Source: Verrucomicrobiia bacterium
GTDB taxonomy: Bacteria > Verrucomicrobiota > Verrucomicrobiia > Limisphaerales > JAEYXS01
Assembly: GCA_036405135.1 (NCBI GenBank)
Contig: DASWYF010000026.1
Location: 1 to 59,568 of the forward strand
Length of the DNA: 59,568 nucleotides
Reading direction: 5' to 3'
Of the stretch, positions 8,481 through 17,968 are shown piece after piece (the first letter of the stretch is position 1; every line of letters starts with the position of its first letter). The translations under genes and the position numbers were made by a program. The notes beneath the pieces were generated by a model. It ran no database searches. It saw only the letters and a program-made list of their open reading frames with translations, and was not told the origin of the DNA.

Positions 8481-11066
8481 ATGAGAACAGAACTGAACAT
8501 CGGCGGTATGACGTGCAACCACTGCGCACAAACGGTGGGGCAGGCTCTGCGTGCTGTGCCCGGCGTGGAAGCGGCGAAGGTGGACCTTGCAAGTTCCCGG
8601 GCGACAGTTGATTGGGCAGAGAATGCGGAACCTGCGCCGCAAAGCCTGCTTAAAGCAGTCCAGGGCGCGGGTTATGAACCGAGTCTGGTGAAAAAGGATG
8701 CGGCGATCATCGTCTCGGGGATGGATTGCCAGAGCTGTGTGGGGCATGTCACAAAAGCGGTGCAAACGGTGCCGGGTGTGGCGAATACGAGCGTGGATCT
8801 GAGCAGTGGCCGCGTGAAGGTGGATTGGCAGACGGACGCGAAAAAAGATTTCAGTGCGGTGGTGCAAGCGATTCAGAAGGCGGGTTATGAGGCAAAGCTC
8901 GCGGAAACGTCGAGCGCCTCAGTTCCGGTGAAGAAGAGTCATCTCGATGGCTGGAAATTTAATGTGATGTTGGGCGGTGCCATCACGGTCATCCTGATGA
9001 TTTGTGAATGGGTGCTTGGGCTGGGTATGACCAAGTGGTTTCACTGGTTCGCCTTTGCGCTGGCTCTACCCGTGCAGATTTTTTGCGGTGCGCGGTTCTA
9101 TCGCGGCGCGTGGAACCAGCTCAAGCAGGGCAAGTCGAACATGGACACGCTGGTGGCGCTCGGCTCCACGACGGCGTTTGTGTATAGCCTGTGGGGTTTG
9201 CTCGCGGGCTGGCACGGTCATCTCTACTTCATGGAGTCAGCGGGCATCATCACACTGGTAAGCGTTGGGCATTGGTTGGAAGCCATGATGAGCGAACGCG
9301 CGGCAAGTTCGCTGAAAGCTTTGGTGAATCTGGCGCCGTCTACCGCCCTACGCGTGGGCAAGGATGGCAAAGAAACGGCTGTAGATGTCGCGCAATTGCA
9401 ACCGGGCGATCGCGTGCGACTGCGTCCAGGTGACCGTGTGCCAGTAGATGGCGAAGTGATCGAGGGCGGTTCGGCGGTGAACGAATCCATGCTCACGGGA
9501 GAATCGTTGCCGGTGGACAAACAGACAGGCAGCACATTGTTCACAGGCACGCTGGTCGAGAACGGTCAGTTGCTCATGCGCGTGACAAAGACGGGTAGCG
9601 CGACGGCGCTCGCGCAGATCATCGCCGTGGTGGAGCGGGCGCAGAATAGTCGCGCGGAAATCCAGAAACTGGGCGATCGCGTCAGCAGCATCTTTGTGCC
9701 GGTGGTTGTATGTATCGCGCTGCTGGCGGCGGCTTGGTGGGGATTGGCCTTTGCTTCGGCCACCGCATTCAGTCAAGGCCTTGCAAGCTGGTTGTGGCCG
9801 ATTCATCTGCCGGATACCGCGATCGCTGCCGCAGTGCTGCATGCGGCGGCCGTGCTGATCATCGCGTGTCCCTGTGCGATGGGTCTCGCCACACCCGCAG
9901 CCATCATGGCCGGAACGAATGCGGCGGCGCAGCGTGGTATCCTGATTCGCGATGGTGCGGCCTTGGAAAAATCCGGGACGATCACGGCCGTCATCTTTGA
10001 TAAGACGGGGACATTGACCGAAGGCAAACCCTCCGTGGTGGCCAGTGAAGATCTGCGTTCAGCAGATTCTCAGAAGACGATGTTGAAAGAATTGGCCTCT
10101 GCGCTGGCCTCGCCGTCCAATCATCCGCTCAGCCTTGCCATCGTGGCCGCCTTTGGCAAAGCGGCGCAGCCCCTATCAGTGGAGCGCGGCTCTCCGAGCC
10201 GCAGCAACGTCCAGGCGTTTCAACCGTTACCAAATATTTCGAAACGCGCGACTGCTACGGCGACGAATGTTTTATCACAAAATTTCACACGCTCTACCAC
10301 TCCGCAGAACTGGACGGAACTGCGCGGCAAGGGCATTGAAGCGAAGCTGGCACAGCATTCCACTGAGACCTTGCGGCTAGGCTCGCTCCGTTGGTTGCAA
10401 GAGACCGGCGTGGATCTTTCACGGGCACAGGCTTTCAGTGATAAGTGGATGGGCGAAGGAGCTTCTGTCCTCGGCATCGTCGAAGGAACAAAACTCGTCG
10501 GCGTGCTCGCCCTACGTGATGTGCTGAAGCCAAAGGCCCGCGAAGTCATCGAGACATTGCAGACCAAGCTCGGTAATACGCAGAGCGTGTATCTGCTTAC
10601 GGGTGATGCCAAGACGACGGCGGAAGCGCTGGCGCGAGAAGCAGGCATAGATACTCAAAACGTCTTCGCCGAAGTGCGCCCTGAGCAAAAGGCGGAGCTG
10701 GTGAAACAGCTTCAAGCCAAGGGAGAGCGCGTGGCCTTTGTAGGGGATGGCATCAATGACGCACCTGCTTTGGAGCAGGCGGACTTGGGTATTGCTGTTG
10801 CGCGGGCTAGCGACGTGGCGCGCGAGGCAGCAGATATCATCCTGCTCAAATCAGATATTCAGGCGATCCCGGAGGCCATCGGGCTGGCGCAGGCGACCTT
10901 GCGCACGATCAAGCAAAACCTGTTCTGGGCATTTTTCTACAACGCGGCGGCGATTCCGCTGGCGGCCTTGGGTTTTCTCAGTCCGTTGCTGTGTGCAGCG
11001 GCAATGGGATTGTCCGATGTGGTGGTGATCGGCAATGCGCTGCGCTTGCGCCGGAGGAAGGCTTGA
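8481..11066 (+). CDS. copA: Copper-translocating P1B-type ATPase (CopA-like)
   Basis: About 861 residues from the ATG at 8481 (an upstream TTG would add three). Two N-terminal heavy-metal-associated domains carry GMTCNHC (9-15) and GMDCQSC (80-86). The core has all P1B-1 landmarks: actuator LTGES (338-342), membrane CPC (463-465), phosphorylation site DKTGT from D507, nucleotide-binding HP (548-549) and GDGINDAP (from G755). The CPC motif and the HMA domains point to Cu(I) or Ag(I) export across the inner membrane. Odd feature: between H548-P549 and the RGKG segment there are about 65 residues instead of the usual 30 or so; the extra part is encoded by a REP-like palindrome and its flank (about 10177-10310), in frame. 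All catalytic motifs remain intact, so the protein may still work. Confidence 0.95.
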   Translation: MRTELNIGGMTCNHCAQTVGQALRAVPGVEAAKVDLASSRATVDWAENAEPAPQSLLKAVQGAGYEPSLVKKDAAIIVSGMDCQSCVGHVTKAVQTVPGVANTSVDLSSGRVKVDWQTDAKKDFSAVVQAIQKAGYEAKLAETSSASVPVKKSHLDGWKFNVMLGGAITVILMICEWVLGLGMTKWFHWFAFALALPVQIFCGARFYRGAWNQLKQGKSNMDTLVALGSTTAFVYSLWGLLAGWHGHLYFMESAGIITLVSVGHWLEAMMSERAASSLKALVNLAPSTALRVGKDGKETAVDVAQLQPGDRVRLRPGDRVPVDGEVIEGGSAVNESMLTGESLPVDKQTGSTLFTGTLVENGQLLMRVTKTGSATALAQIIAVVERAQNSRAEIQKLGDRVSSIFVPVVVCIALLAAAWWGLAFASATAFSQGLASWLWPIHLPDTAIAAAVLHAAAVLIIACPCAMGLATPAAIMAGTNAAAQRGILIRDGAALEKSGTITAVIFDKTGTLTEGKPSVVASEDLRSADSQKTMLKELASALASPSNHPLSLAIVAAFGKAAQPLSVERGSPSRSNVQAFQPLPNISKRATATATNVLSQNFTRSTTPQNWTELRGKGIEAKLAQHSTETLRLGSLRWLQETGVDLSRAQAFSDKWMGEGASVLGIVEGTKLVGVLALRDVLKPKAREVIETLQTKLGNTQSVYLLTGDAKTTAEALAREAGIDTQNVFAEVRPEQKAELVKQLQAKGERVAFVGDGINDAPALEQADLGIAVARASDVAREAADIILLKSDIQAIPEAIGLAQATLRTIKQNLFWAFFYNAAAIPLAALGFLSPLLCAAAMGLSDVVVIGNALRLRRRKA
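10177..10246 (+). repeat. REP-like palindrome, family 1 (copy 2), inside copA
   Basis: CAGTGGAGC (10177-10185) and AGCAACG flank the stem GCGGCTC / GAGCCGC (10186-10192, 10196-10202). A second inverted repeat follows, GCGTTTC / GAAACGC (about 10215-10246). The insertion keeps the reading frame open and encodes a Ser/Thr/Arg/Pro-rich segment in the nucleotide-binding domain. The right boundary is uncertain and may extend to about 10310. Confidence 0.7.
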
Positions 11067-11116
11067 GTATGATTGCATAAACAATCATTTGCTAGAGGAG
11101 GAGCAACCGCAATCCC

Positions 11117-11671
11117 ATGAATGTCCGAAAGGCTGTTCAAAAACTTGGTAAAGGCGTTCTGTTCATTGTCGCTGCTATTGCGCTACTTTTCTTTTGGGCC
11201 CGGTGGATACCGTTTGACAAGAGCTGGCAGAAACCTGCGCATGTGATCCAAAACTTCCTAGTTCCGGCACAGAAGGGAGACTTTTCTCAAGCCAAGATAT
11301 TCTTCGCGGAAAAGGACTTGATCAACATAGCTGCCTGGGAAGGCAGTTTTGAGACTTGGTGCGCCAAGTATGCGAAATATTCAGAGTTCAAGATCGGGCC
11401 TGCTGGCCGAGGCAAAGCCGGTAACTACTGGATTGAGATCTACGGCAAAACAAACACAGGCGATCTGGTATTTGTTGAGCGCGTCTATGCCAAACAGATC
11501 GATGGTATATGGAAGCTGAAATATGGATTGAGCTATGAGGCATGGCACGCTTTGCACGAAGACGATATGACAAACAATCTTGCACCGCACACAAACGTTG
11601 CGCATCAAGGTCACCAGCCCACGAATGAAGCTGACAGGACATCACCAGATCTGGATATAATCCAGCGCTGA
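11117..11671 (+). CDS. Hypothetical membrane-anchored protein
   Basis: 184 residues. One N-terminal transmembrane segment (about 13-29, GVLFIVAAIALLFFWA) with two positive residues before it, so the body is probably outside the cytoplasm. The rest forms a compact alpha+beta domain with KIGPAGRGKAGNYWIEIYGK and VYAKQIDGIWKLKYGLSYE, reminiscent of small NTF2/DUF4878-like envelope domains, but I cannot assign a family with confidence. The C-terminal 35 residues are polar and His/Asn rich. A GAGGAGG sequence lies about 15 bases before the ATG, slightly far. It follows copA by 50 bases; a link to copper handling is only positional. Confidence 0.65.
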   Translation: MNVRKAVQKLGKGVLFIVAAIALLFFWARWIPFDKSWQKPAHVIQNFLVPAQKGDFSQAKIFFAEKDLINIAAWEGSFETWCAKYAKYSEFKIGPAGRGKAGNYWIEIYGKTNTGDLVFVERVYAKQIDGIWKLKYGLSYEAWHALHEDDMTNNLAPHTNVAHQGHQPTNEADRTSPDLDIIQR

Positions 11672-11966
11672 CCGTTTTGTTCCGTTTGTTTGGGAGAGTG
11701 AGAAGGATGTGGTAGGGCTTGCAGGTCAACGTATATTAGTAATGGATGCGGTATGGACATACCCGCTTTCCGTCTCTGCAATTTGGATGTCAAAGGTAAG
11801 GAATTTGAAGCACGGTTGAAGCGATAAAACTAGGCAGTCAGTCCTTTACAAACGAGGTTTTGCATCCGCGTTTCGACTCGGCCCGTGATTATCTCCGGAA
11901 TAACCCGCCCGCAGCCTTGACCCCCCCGCGGATTTCTGGCGGGATACCGACACACATTTTCTGCAC

Positions 11967-13568
11967 ATGGACTTTTTTACGCCTATCTTTGCGGCGGCAG
12001 GTGACGGTTCCACCTGGCCTTTTGTCGTGCTCGTGCTCAGCGTGGCCTCGGTCATCGTCCTGATTTCGGTCTGCCGCATCCATGCTTTCCTCGCGCTCAT
12101 CCTTGCGGCTTTGCTCGCTGGTGTGCTGGCGGAGAAACTTCCGGGCGGCCGTCCCCGTGTCTCCGATATCCCGGTGGCTGAAGGCGTGGCCTTGAAGAGC
12201 CACTATTTGCGGGCGGTAGAGTTGGTGACCGAGGAGTTCGGCAAGACCGCCGGGGCTATCGGTATCGTCATCGGCCTGGCCTCCATCATCAGCATGTGCC
12301 TGATGGACAGTGGCGCGGCAGACAAGGTGGTGCGCCGGTTCCTTGCTTTCTTTGGGGAAAAACGGGCAGGATTTGCTTTGCTGGTGGCCACTTACTTCCT
12401 CTCCATCCCGATTTTCTTCGATACCATGTTCATGCTCATGGCGCCGCTGGCCATGGCGCTGGCTTTGCGTACTGGTAAAGACTATCTCCTCTATGTTCTG
12501 GCGGTTTGTGCGGGTGGTGTCATCACGCATTCGCTGACAGTGCCGCATCCCGGGCCGCTGGCGATGGTGGACAATCTCAAGGTGGATGTGGGCATCTCCA
12601 TCGTGGGCGGTGTGACAATGGGTCTCATCCCGGCCATCGGCGGATACTTCGTGGCCAAGTGGCTGAATTCCCGCATCACCATCCCTGTCCGCGAAGTGCC
12701 GGGAGTGGATCTGAAAGATCTCAAAAGCATCGTGAACAAACCGGAGAGCCAGTTGCCTGGCTTCACCATCTCCCTTCTGCCCATCATCTTGCCCATCGTC
12801 CTCATCACATTCGGCTCCTTTCTGGACGTGGCCTGGCGCACCTACAACCAGTTGAAGCTGGCGGGTACGACCGATTTCCATTGGGCCAAATCCGTGGTCG
12901 AACTTTTTGGTAGCAAGGAAAGTTTCCTTTCCTTCTTTGCGGTCTTCGAATTTTTGGGAAACAAGAACATCGCATTGCTGGTGGGAGCGGCCCTTTCCAT
13001 CTACGTGCTGGCGAAGCAGAAGGGGTACACATTCAGCAAGATCGCCGACCTCATCGGCAAACCTTTGGAGACCGCCGGCGTCATCATCCTCATCACCAGT
13101 GCTGGCGGCGCGTTCGGCCTGATGCTCAAGAACGCCGGTGTAGGTGATGCCATCAAAGCCATGGCCGAAGGCAAAGATGTGAATCTGATCCTGCTTTCCT
13201 GGTTGGTGGCCATCGTCATCCGTATCGCCCAAGGGTCGGCCACGGTCGCCATGTTGACGACCTCGGCGATGATCTTCCCTATGATCGATCCGGCGGCGGC
13301 GGGTGCGGTGGAGCTGCCTTACAGCGTCATGTATATCTTCTTGAGCATCGGCTTTGGTGCGTTTGCCTGTTCGTGGATGAATGACTCCGGATTCTGGGTG
13401 GTGAGCAAGCTGGGCGGCCTGACGGAGAAGGAGACTTTGAAGAGCTGGACGGTGATGTTGACCGCCTGCGCTGTGATCGGTCTGCTTATGTGCCTGGTCA
13501 TGTCCAAGGTCATGCCTTTAAAAGGGTTGGGCACTCTGCCTACGGCGACTCTGACAGTCCTGAAATAA
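11967..13568 (+). CDS. GntP-family gluconate/sugar-acid:H+ symporter
   Basis: 533 residues with about 12-14 membrane segments spread across the protein. Features of the GntP/CitMHS-type permeases are visible: FLALILAALLAGVLAEKLPGG near residue 40, AGAIGIVIGLASIISMCLMDSGAADKV (about 95-120), FFDTMFMLMAPLAMALA and the conserved GGVITHSLTVPHPGPL (about 185-200). The C-terminal part has QGSATVAMLTTSAM and SWMNDSGFWVV, also typical. These proteins import gluconate or related sugar acids in symport with protons across the inner membrane. No gluconate kinase or dehydratase lies nearby, so the actual substrate is open. Confidence 0.9.
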   Translation: MDFFTPIFAAAGDGSTWPFVVLVLSVASVIVLISVCRIHAFLALILAALLAGVLAEKLPGGRPRVSDIPVAEGVALKSHYLRAVELVTEEFGKTAGAIGIVIGLASIISMCLMDSGAADKVVRRFLAFFGEKRAGFALLVATYFLSIPIFFDTMFMLMAPLAMALALRTGKDYLLYVLAVCAGGVITHSLTVPHPGPLAMVDNLKVDVGISIVGGVTMGLIPAIGGYFVAKWLNSRITIPVREVPGVDLKDLKSIVNKPESQLPGFTISLLPIILPIVLITFGSFLDVAWRTYNQLKLAGTTDFHWAKSVVELFGSKESFLSFFAVFEFLGNKNIALLVGAALSIYVLAKQKGYTFSKIADLIGKPLETAGVIILITSAGGAFGLMLKNAGVGDAIKAMAEGKDVNLILLSWLVAIVIRIAQGSATVAMLTTSAMIFPMIDPAAAGAVELPYSVMYIFLSIGFGAFACSWMNDSGFWVVSKLGGLTEKETLKSWTVMLTACAVIGLLMCLVMSKVMPLKGLGTLPTATLTVLK

Positions 13569-13657
13569 GGCGAATTCCCGGCAATAGAGTGCTTTCGGAT
13601 TTGCTCCGAGGGCATTACCCCATTTCTGGATATGTCCGGATGGGGTAAACGACAAGG

Positions 13658-13936
13658 ATGCCAAAGCTTAGTCCGAATCAAGTCACTGTCTCGATGGCTA
13701 CGTTGCCTTCTTGGAAACTGGAAGGTCCGGCCATTTATCGCACCTTCACCCTGCCCAATTTCAGCAAAGCGATGGAATTTGCCAATGCCGTCGCCAAGAC
13801 AGCCGAGAATGCAAACCATCACCCGGACATTGAGATCAAGTGGAACCAGGTGACACTGCGATTGAGCACGCATTCCGATGGCGGACTGACGGAAAAAGAC
13901 TTCGCACTGGCGGGGAAGTTCGATCAACTGGTTTGA
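13658..13936 (+). CDS. Pterin-4-alpha-carbinolamine dehydratase
   Basis: 92 residues, the standard PCD/DCoH length. The hallmark ENANHHPDIEIKWNQVTLRL carries the active-site histidine pair (NHHP) and is followed by STHSDGGLTEKDFALA, the conserved C-terminal helix. The enzyme dehydrates 4a-hydroxytetrahydrobiopterin, regenerating the pterin cofactor of aromatic amino acid hydroxylases; in bacteria lacking such hydroxylases it may serve molybdopterin or folate chemistry. Cytosolic. No phenylalanine hydroxylase gene is in the window, though pheA lies about 5 kb away on the other strand. Confidence 0.92.
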   Translation: MPKLSPNQVTVSMATLPSWKLEGPAIYRTFTLPNFSKAMEFANAVAKTAENANHHPDIEIKWNQVTLRLSTHSDGGLTEKDFALAGKFDQLV

Positions 13937-14045
13937 GTCATTTGCGGAGAAGCCGCAAGTTGACTAAAGTTGAAACTGATTGGCTTTAAGGGGCTTAGGT
14001 GGCGGAAATCACTTGACTGATTACTTGACTTATACTTGACTAATC

Positions 14046-15065
14046 ATGGTTGCGACCACCATGAGTTATCAACCGGTATATGTCATCACGCCTGCACTGC
14101 TCTCACGGGCAGAGCAGATATCCGCCCTGCGCGAACGTATTCTGGCCGCTACAGTACAAGTGGCGTGGATTCCGGCTTTGCAAAAAGATTCCCGTGCCCG
14201 CAATACACATTCATCTACAGCCATTGAGGGCAATCCGCTGACTTTGGAACAGGTGCGGGCCGTGGAAGAAGGCCGGGAGATGCCCGTCATTGCCGAGCGT
14301 GAAAAGAGGGAAGTGGTGAATTATTTCGCTGGCTTGCGATATATTGAAAAGAATTCGCATAAGAAATCGATCACTCACGAGTCGATTTTGCAACTGCACC
14401 GGATCATCGCAGGAAACGTGATGGACCAAGGCACTGCTGGAAGATATCGCACGATTCATGTCCGTGTCGGCCGTTTTACTCCGCCCGCACCGGAAGATGT
14501 TTCAGGACTGATGTTTGAATTGTTGGAATGGTGGAATAAAGAGTCTGTAAACCTGTCTCCGGTGTTAAGTTCCGCGATCATTCACTATCGGTTTGAAGCC
14601 ATCCATCCTTTTGCAGATGGAAATGGCCGGACAGGACGGGCACTGGCCTTGTGGGAGCTTTACCGGCGAGGTTTTGATACGCATCACATCTTTTCCGTAG
14701 ATGAATACTATTGGGAAAATCGTCCCCGCTATTATTCAGCTTTGGAACTGGTGAGACATGAAGGTGAAGATCTGAGTCGGTGGCTGGAATACAGCGCGGA
14801 AGGGCTTCTCCTGACCTTGGAACGTGTCTGGACCCGGATCCAAAAATTAACGGCTAAAAAGGGGCGTGAGAAACTGGTGCTTCGTCCGAGGCAGGAAAAA
14901 TTGCTGCAAATGTTGCGAGATCATCAAGGTATGACACCGCAAGAAATCTGGGATGGCTTAGATGTATCGCGGCAAGGAGCCATGGGTTTATTGCGGCCAT
15001 TGATCCAAGCGGGACTGGTCAAAAAAGTGGGTGGCAAGAAAAGCGGGCGTTATATTTTGGTATAA
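14046..15065 (+). CDS. Fic family protein (predicted AMP transferase)
   Basis: 339 residues. The Fic core motif HPFADGNGRTGRA is present in full, with catalytic His and the GNGR anion-binding loop. The N-terminal inhibitory motif is visible in THSSTAIEGNPLT, matching (S/T)xxxE(G/N), so this is a class II, self-inhibited Fic protein. The C-terminal 70 residues (from RPRQEKLLQML through TPQEIWDGLDVSRQGAMGLLRPLIQAGLVKKV) form a winged-helix DNA-binding-like domain. Such proteins transfer AMP (or another nucleotide part) to hydroxyl groups of target proteins; the target here is unknown. Two possible ATG starts (14046 and 14061). No antitoxin gene is adjacent. Confidence 0.9.
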   Translation: MVATTMSYQPVYVITPALLSRAEQISALRERILAATVQVAWIPALQKDSRARNTHSSTAIEGNPLTLEQVRAVEEGREMPVIAEREKREVVNYFAGLRYIEKNSHKKSITHESILQLHRIIAGNVMDQGTAGRYRTIHVRVGRFTPPAPEDVSGLMFELLEWWNKESVNLSPVLSSAIIHYRFEAIHPFADGNGRTGRALALWELYRRGFDTHHIFSVDEYYWENRPRYYSALELVRHEGEDLSRWLEYSAEGLLLTLERVWTRIQKLTAKKGREKLVLRPRQEKLLQMLRDHQGMTPQEIWDGLDVSRQGAMGLLRPLIQAGLVKKVGGKKSGRYILV

Positions 15066-15161
15066 GCCGCAAAAGCCCGGGCTTTCCACCCGATTGTGAT
15101 ATGCTATATTCTTCCTCACGTCGAAACTGACGTGAATGGTAAGGATAGTTAGCAGCAATTT

Positions 15162-16487
15162 GTGAAAGCACTGGTAGAGACAGCAAACCGGAAGACGGAG
15201 CGAGCGTTCTTGGTGGGCGCGGAGTTGAAGAACTCCAACACATGGGAGTTGCAAGACTCAATGGAGGAGTTGCGACAGCTCGCGCAGACGGCAGGTGCGG
15301 AGATCGTAGGAGATGCCACGCAGAAGCTGGAATCCCCCGCCGCCGCCACGTACATCGGCAGCGGCAAGGCGGATGAACTCGCCAAGAAATGCCGTGAGGC
15401 CGAGGTGGACACGGTCATCTTCGATGACGAACTTTCTCCCGCCCAAGGCCGTAACCTGGAAAAGCTTTTCGAGTGCAAGATACTCGATCGCACCTCGCTG
15501 ATCCTCGACATCTTCGCGCAACGCGCCCGCACGCGTGAGGGCAAGATGCAGATCGAGCTGGCGCAGCTCCAGCATTTGTTACCGCGACTGACGCGTTTCT
15601 GGTCCCACTTGTCCCGTCAAAAGGGCGGTATCGGTATGCGTGGTGATGGTGAGACGCAGCTGGAGACGGACCGCCGTCGCGTGCAGGACAAGATCGCACG
15701 CATCACGCGTGAACTCAGTGAAGTGCGGCGTCACCGTTCCACCCAACGTCAGGGTCGTCAGCGCAGTCAATGGCCGCTGGCCTCGATCGTCGGTTACACG
15801 AACGCAGGCAAGTCCACGCTCTTCAATGCGTTGACGGGTGCGGGTGTGCTTTCCGAGGACAAGCTGTTCGCCACGCTGGACCCGACGACACGGCGTTTAC
15901 ATCTGGAGAAGACGAACCAGAATGTGCTCGTATCTGACACGGTAGGTTTCATCCGCAAGCTGCCGCACAATCTGGTGGAAGCCTTCAAAGCGACCTTGGA
16001 GGAAGTGGTGGAGGCAGACCTGCTCCTGCACGTGGTGGACATCAGCCATCCGAAGCTGGATGAGCAGATTGTAGCGGTAGACACGGTGCTGGAGGAGATC
16101 GGAGCTAAGGGCAAACCGACGTTAATGGTCTTCAACAAAATCGACCGCTTTGATGACGACATCGTGATCAACCGCTATCGCGAACTGTTCCCGCAATGCG
16201 TGGCGGTGTCAGCGCGCACAGGCGCCGGCTTCCCTGACTTGCTGGAAGAGCTGGGCGCGATGTTGCGGCCCATTCGTGAGTTCGTGGATCTTGAAATCCC
16301 ACACGATGCCGCATCGACCATCGCCCGACTGCACGCTATCGCGCAGGTGGTGGATCGTGATTACGACGGTCCTTCGGCGAAGTTCAAGGCACGCATCCCG
16401 CCTCATTATATGAACGAGTTCACGCCGTTTGTGGTAGGGAAGAATCAATCGGAGCGCGCCGAGGCGATCGAAGGAAAGAGGCGGTAA
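15162..16487 (+). CDS. hflX: GTPase HflX
   Basis: 441 residues starting with GTG ([21 protein letters not shown]). The N-terminal HflX domain (about 15-180) includes the nucleotide-binding segment [27 protein letters not shown] and the conserved [18 protein letters not shown] hinge. The G domain follows: G1 GYTNAGKST (211-219), G3 DTVGF, G4 NKID, and SARTGAG near the end. HflX binds the 50S subunit and splits stalled ribosomes, particularly after heat stress. Cytosolic. The 3' end overlaps the last 43 bases of the convergent hypothetical gene on the minus strand. Confidence 0.95.
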   Translation: MKALVETANRKTERAFLVGAELKNSNTWELQDSMEELRQLAQTAGAEIVGDATQKLESPAAATYIGSGKADELAKKCREAEVDTVIFDDELSPAQGRNLEKLFECKILDRTSLILDIFAQRARTREGKMQIELAQLQHLLPRLTRFWSHLSRQKGGIGMRGDGETQLETDRRRVQDKIARITRELSEVRRHRSTQRQGRQRSQWPLASIVGYTNAGKSTLFNALTGAGVLSEDKLFATLDPTTRRLHLEKTNQNVLVSDTVGFIRKLPHNLVEAFKATLEEVVEADLLLHVVDISHPKLDEQIVAVDTVLEEIGAKGKPTLMVFNKIDRFDDDIVINRYRELFPQCVAVSARTGAGFPDLLEELGAMLRPIREFVDLEIPHDAASTIARLHAIAQVVDRDYDGPSAKFKARIPPHYMNEFTPFVVGKNQSERAEAIEGKRR

Positions 16488-17056
16488 AGCGTTCCGTCTG
16501 CATCGCGCAATGTTCCGGTGTCATCGCCTGAGATGGTAAAGATGGCCCGGGAAAAATCATTCGTGCTTTGGCGATCCGATAAACGCACGCGGCCACTGAG
16601 TTCCCATTGCTCAGGGGAGATCAACCTCACTTTGGTCGCGGTAAGCGAGACACCATTGGTGGGAACGGTCAGGGTGAAGCCACGTAACTCGACCGTTTTC
16701 TTCAAATCTTTGCCCGCTACGTAATGATGAAATTGCCGGACGGCTTGTGAGAAATGATAGGAAGAGCGAACTTCGAGGTTGGCGTCATACACTACCAAGA
16801 GAGGCAATACGCCTATGCGGAAAAACCCCTTTCGTTGGTTTTCCTTGGCAAATCTGTCAGCTTTGACCAGCAGACTCAGCCGGTTTTCAGGTCCGGCATA
16901 AAAAGGCAGCGTCACGCCTCGGGCATTCAGAATCATCCTGTTGTCCAAAGCCTTCGGCTGACCTGCACCAATCCCTGTCACATGAAGAGATAAAATAAGG
17001 GCAAGCGCCCATAGTATCCACCCAGCCCGGATTGTAGTATGTAAGTGACGAGACAC
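16445..17056 (-). CDS. Hypothetical exported protein
   Basis: 203 residues with an N-terminal signal sequence (hydrophobic stretch [21 protein letters not shown], likely cut after about residue 32). The mature part is beta-rich, with [19 protein letters not shown] and [20 protein letters not shown] as alternating strands. No known domain recognised. It ends inside the 3' end of hflX (43 bases of antisense overlap). Probably a periplasmic or outer-membrane-associated protein; function unknown. Confidence 0.65.
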   Translation of the reverse strand: MSRHLHTTIRAGWILWALALILSLHVTGIGAGQPKALDNRMILNARGVTLPFYAGPENRLSLLVKADRFAKENQRKGFFRIGVLPLLVVYDANLEVRSSYHFSQAVRQFHHYVAGKDLKKTVELRGFTLTVPTNGVSLTATKVRLISPEQWELSGRVRLSDRQSTNDFSRAIFTISGDDTGTLRDADGTLYRLFPSIASARSD

Positions 17057-17202
17057 GATCGGTTGATTAGGCGATTGATTTAAACCCTTTATTGGTCACG
17101 GCCCCAAGATTCTCCAGATTTCGCCAACTGGCAAACACGACCAGTCGCATAACGCGGGCTTGCGCAGATCACTTCCAGCCGCTTGGATAAGAGCCAGCCA
17201 AG

Positions 17203-17913
17203 ATGAGCACCTCACTCCGCATCAAAGACCTGCCGGATACGGAACGCCCCCGCGAACGATTGCTGCTCCATGGTGCCGATGCGCTGCGTCACGCGGAACT
17301 CATCGCCATTCTGTTGCGCACAGGGATGAAAGGTTACTCCGCCATCCAGATCGCGGAGCAATTGATGGTCAAATTCGGCTCCTTGAACCGCCTCGCGCTC
17401 GCTTCGGTAGATGAATTGCGCAAAGTCAAAGGGGTGGGCCGGGACAAGGCGATCGCGCTGAAAGCCGCCTTCACGCTCGCGCAACGCATGGCGAAGGAGC
17501 TGCAATACGAATCGCCGGTGCTGGATAATCCGGAGAGCATCGCGAATCTGCTGCGCGAGGAGAACCGGATGTATGAGGTGGAGCATTTCCAGATCTTGCT
17601 GCTGAACACACGGCGCAAGCTCATCCGCGTGGAACAGATTTCCCAAGGCACATTGGACACGTTGCTGGTGCATCCGCGGGAGGTCTTCAAACTGGCCATC
17701 ACGGCGAATGCCTCGGCTATCGTGCTGGTGCACAATCATCCTAGTGGCGATCCGACGCCTTCGGATGCGGATATTCGCGTGACGCGCGATTTGATTCGTG
17801 CGGGGCAGTTGCTGAAGATCGATGTGCTGGATCATATCATCTTGGGTAAACGTACGGCGGAGCGGAGCCGGGATTACACCTCGTTGCGAGAGTTGGGGCA
17901 TTTCTACGTATAA
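17203..17913 (+). CDS. radC: RadC/YeeS-type JAB domain protein
   Basis: 236 residues. The N-terminal part contains the helix-hairpin-helix-like region LNRLALASVDELRKVKGVGRDKAIALKAAF; the C-terminal JAB1/MPN metalloprotease-like domain carries the JAMM motif with H177, H179 and D190 (HNHPSGDPTPSDAD). RadC was once linked to DNA repair but its reaction is unproven; relatives occur on mobile elements. The gene is complete and of normal length, and its genomic setting (between two exported-protein genes) gives no further clue. Confidence 0.93.
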   Translation: MSTSLRIKDLPDTERPRERLLLHGADALRHAELIAILLRTGMKGYSAIQIAEQLMVKFGSLNRLALASVDELRKVKGVGRDKAIALKAAFTLAQRMAKELQYESPVLDNPESIANLLREENRMYEVEHFQILLLNTRRKLIRVEQISQGTLDTLLVHPREVFKLAITANASAIVLVHNHPSGDPTPSDADIRVTRDLIRAGQLLKIDVLDHIILGKRTAERSRDYTSLRELGHFYV

Positions 17914-17968
17914 GTAAGCTGTTGCTGGTGAAGAAAAACTGGTGAATAGTTTTCGCCGTCCAAAAACT

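Noticed and set aside
11889..13232. Minus-strand 447-codon frame
   Set aside because: Antisense to the GntP permease gene, His/Asp-rich without hydrophobic or catalytic pattern.
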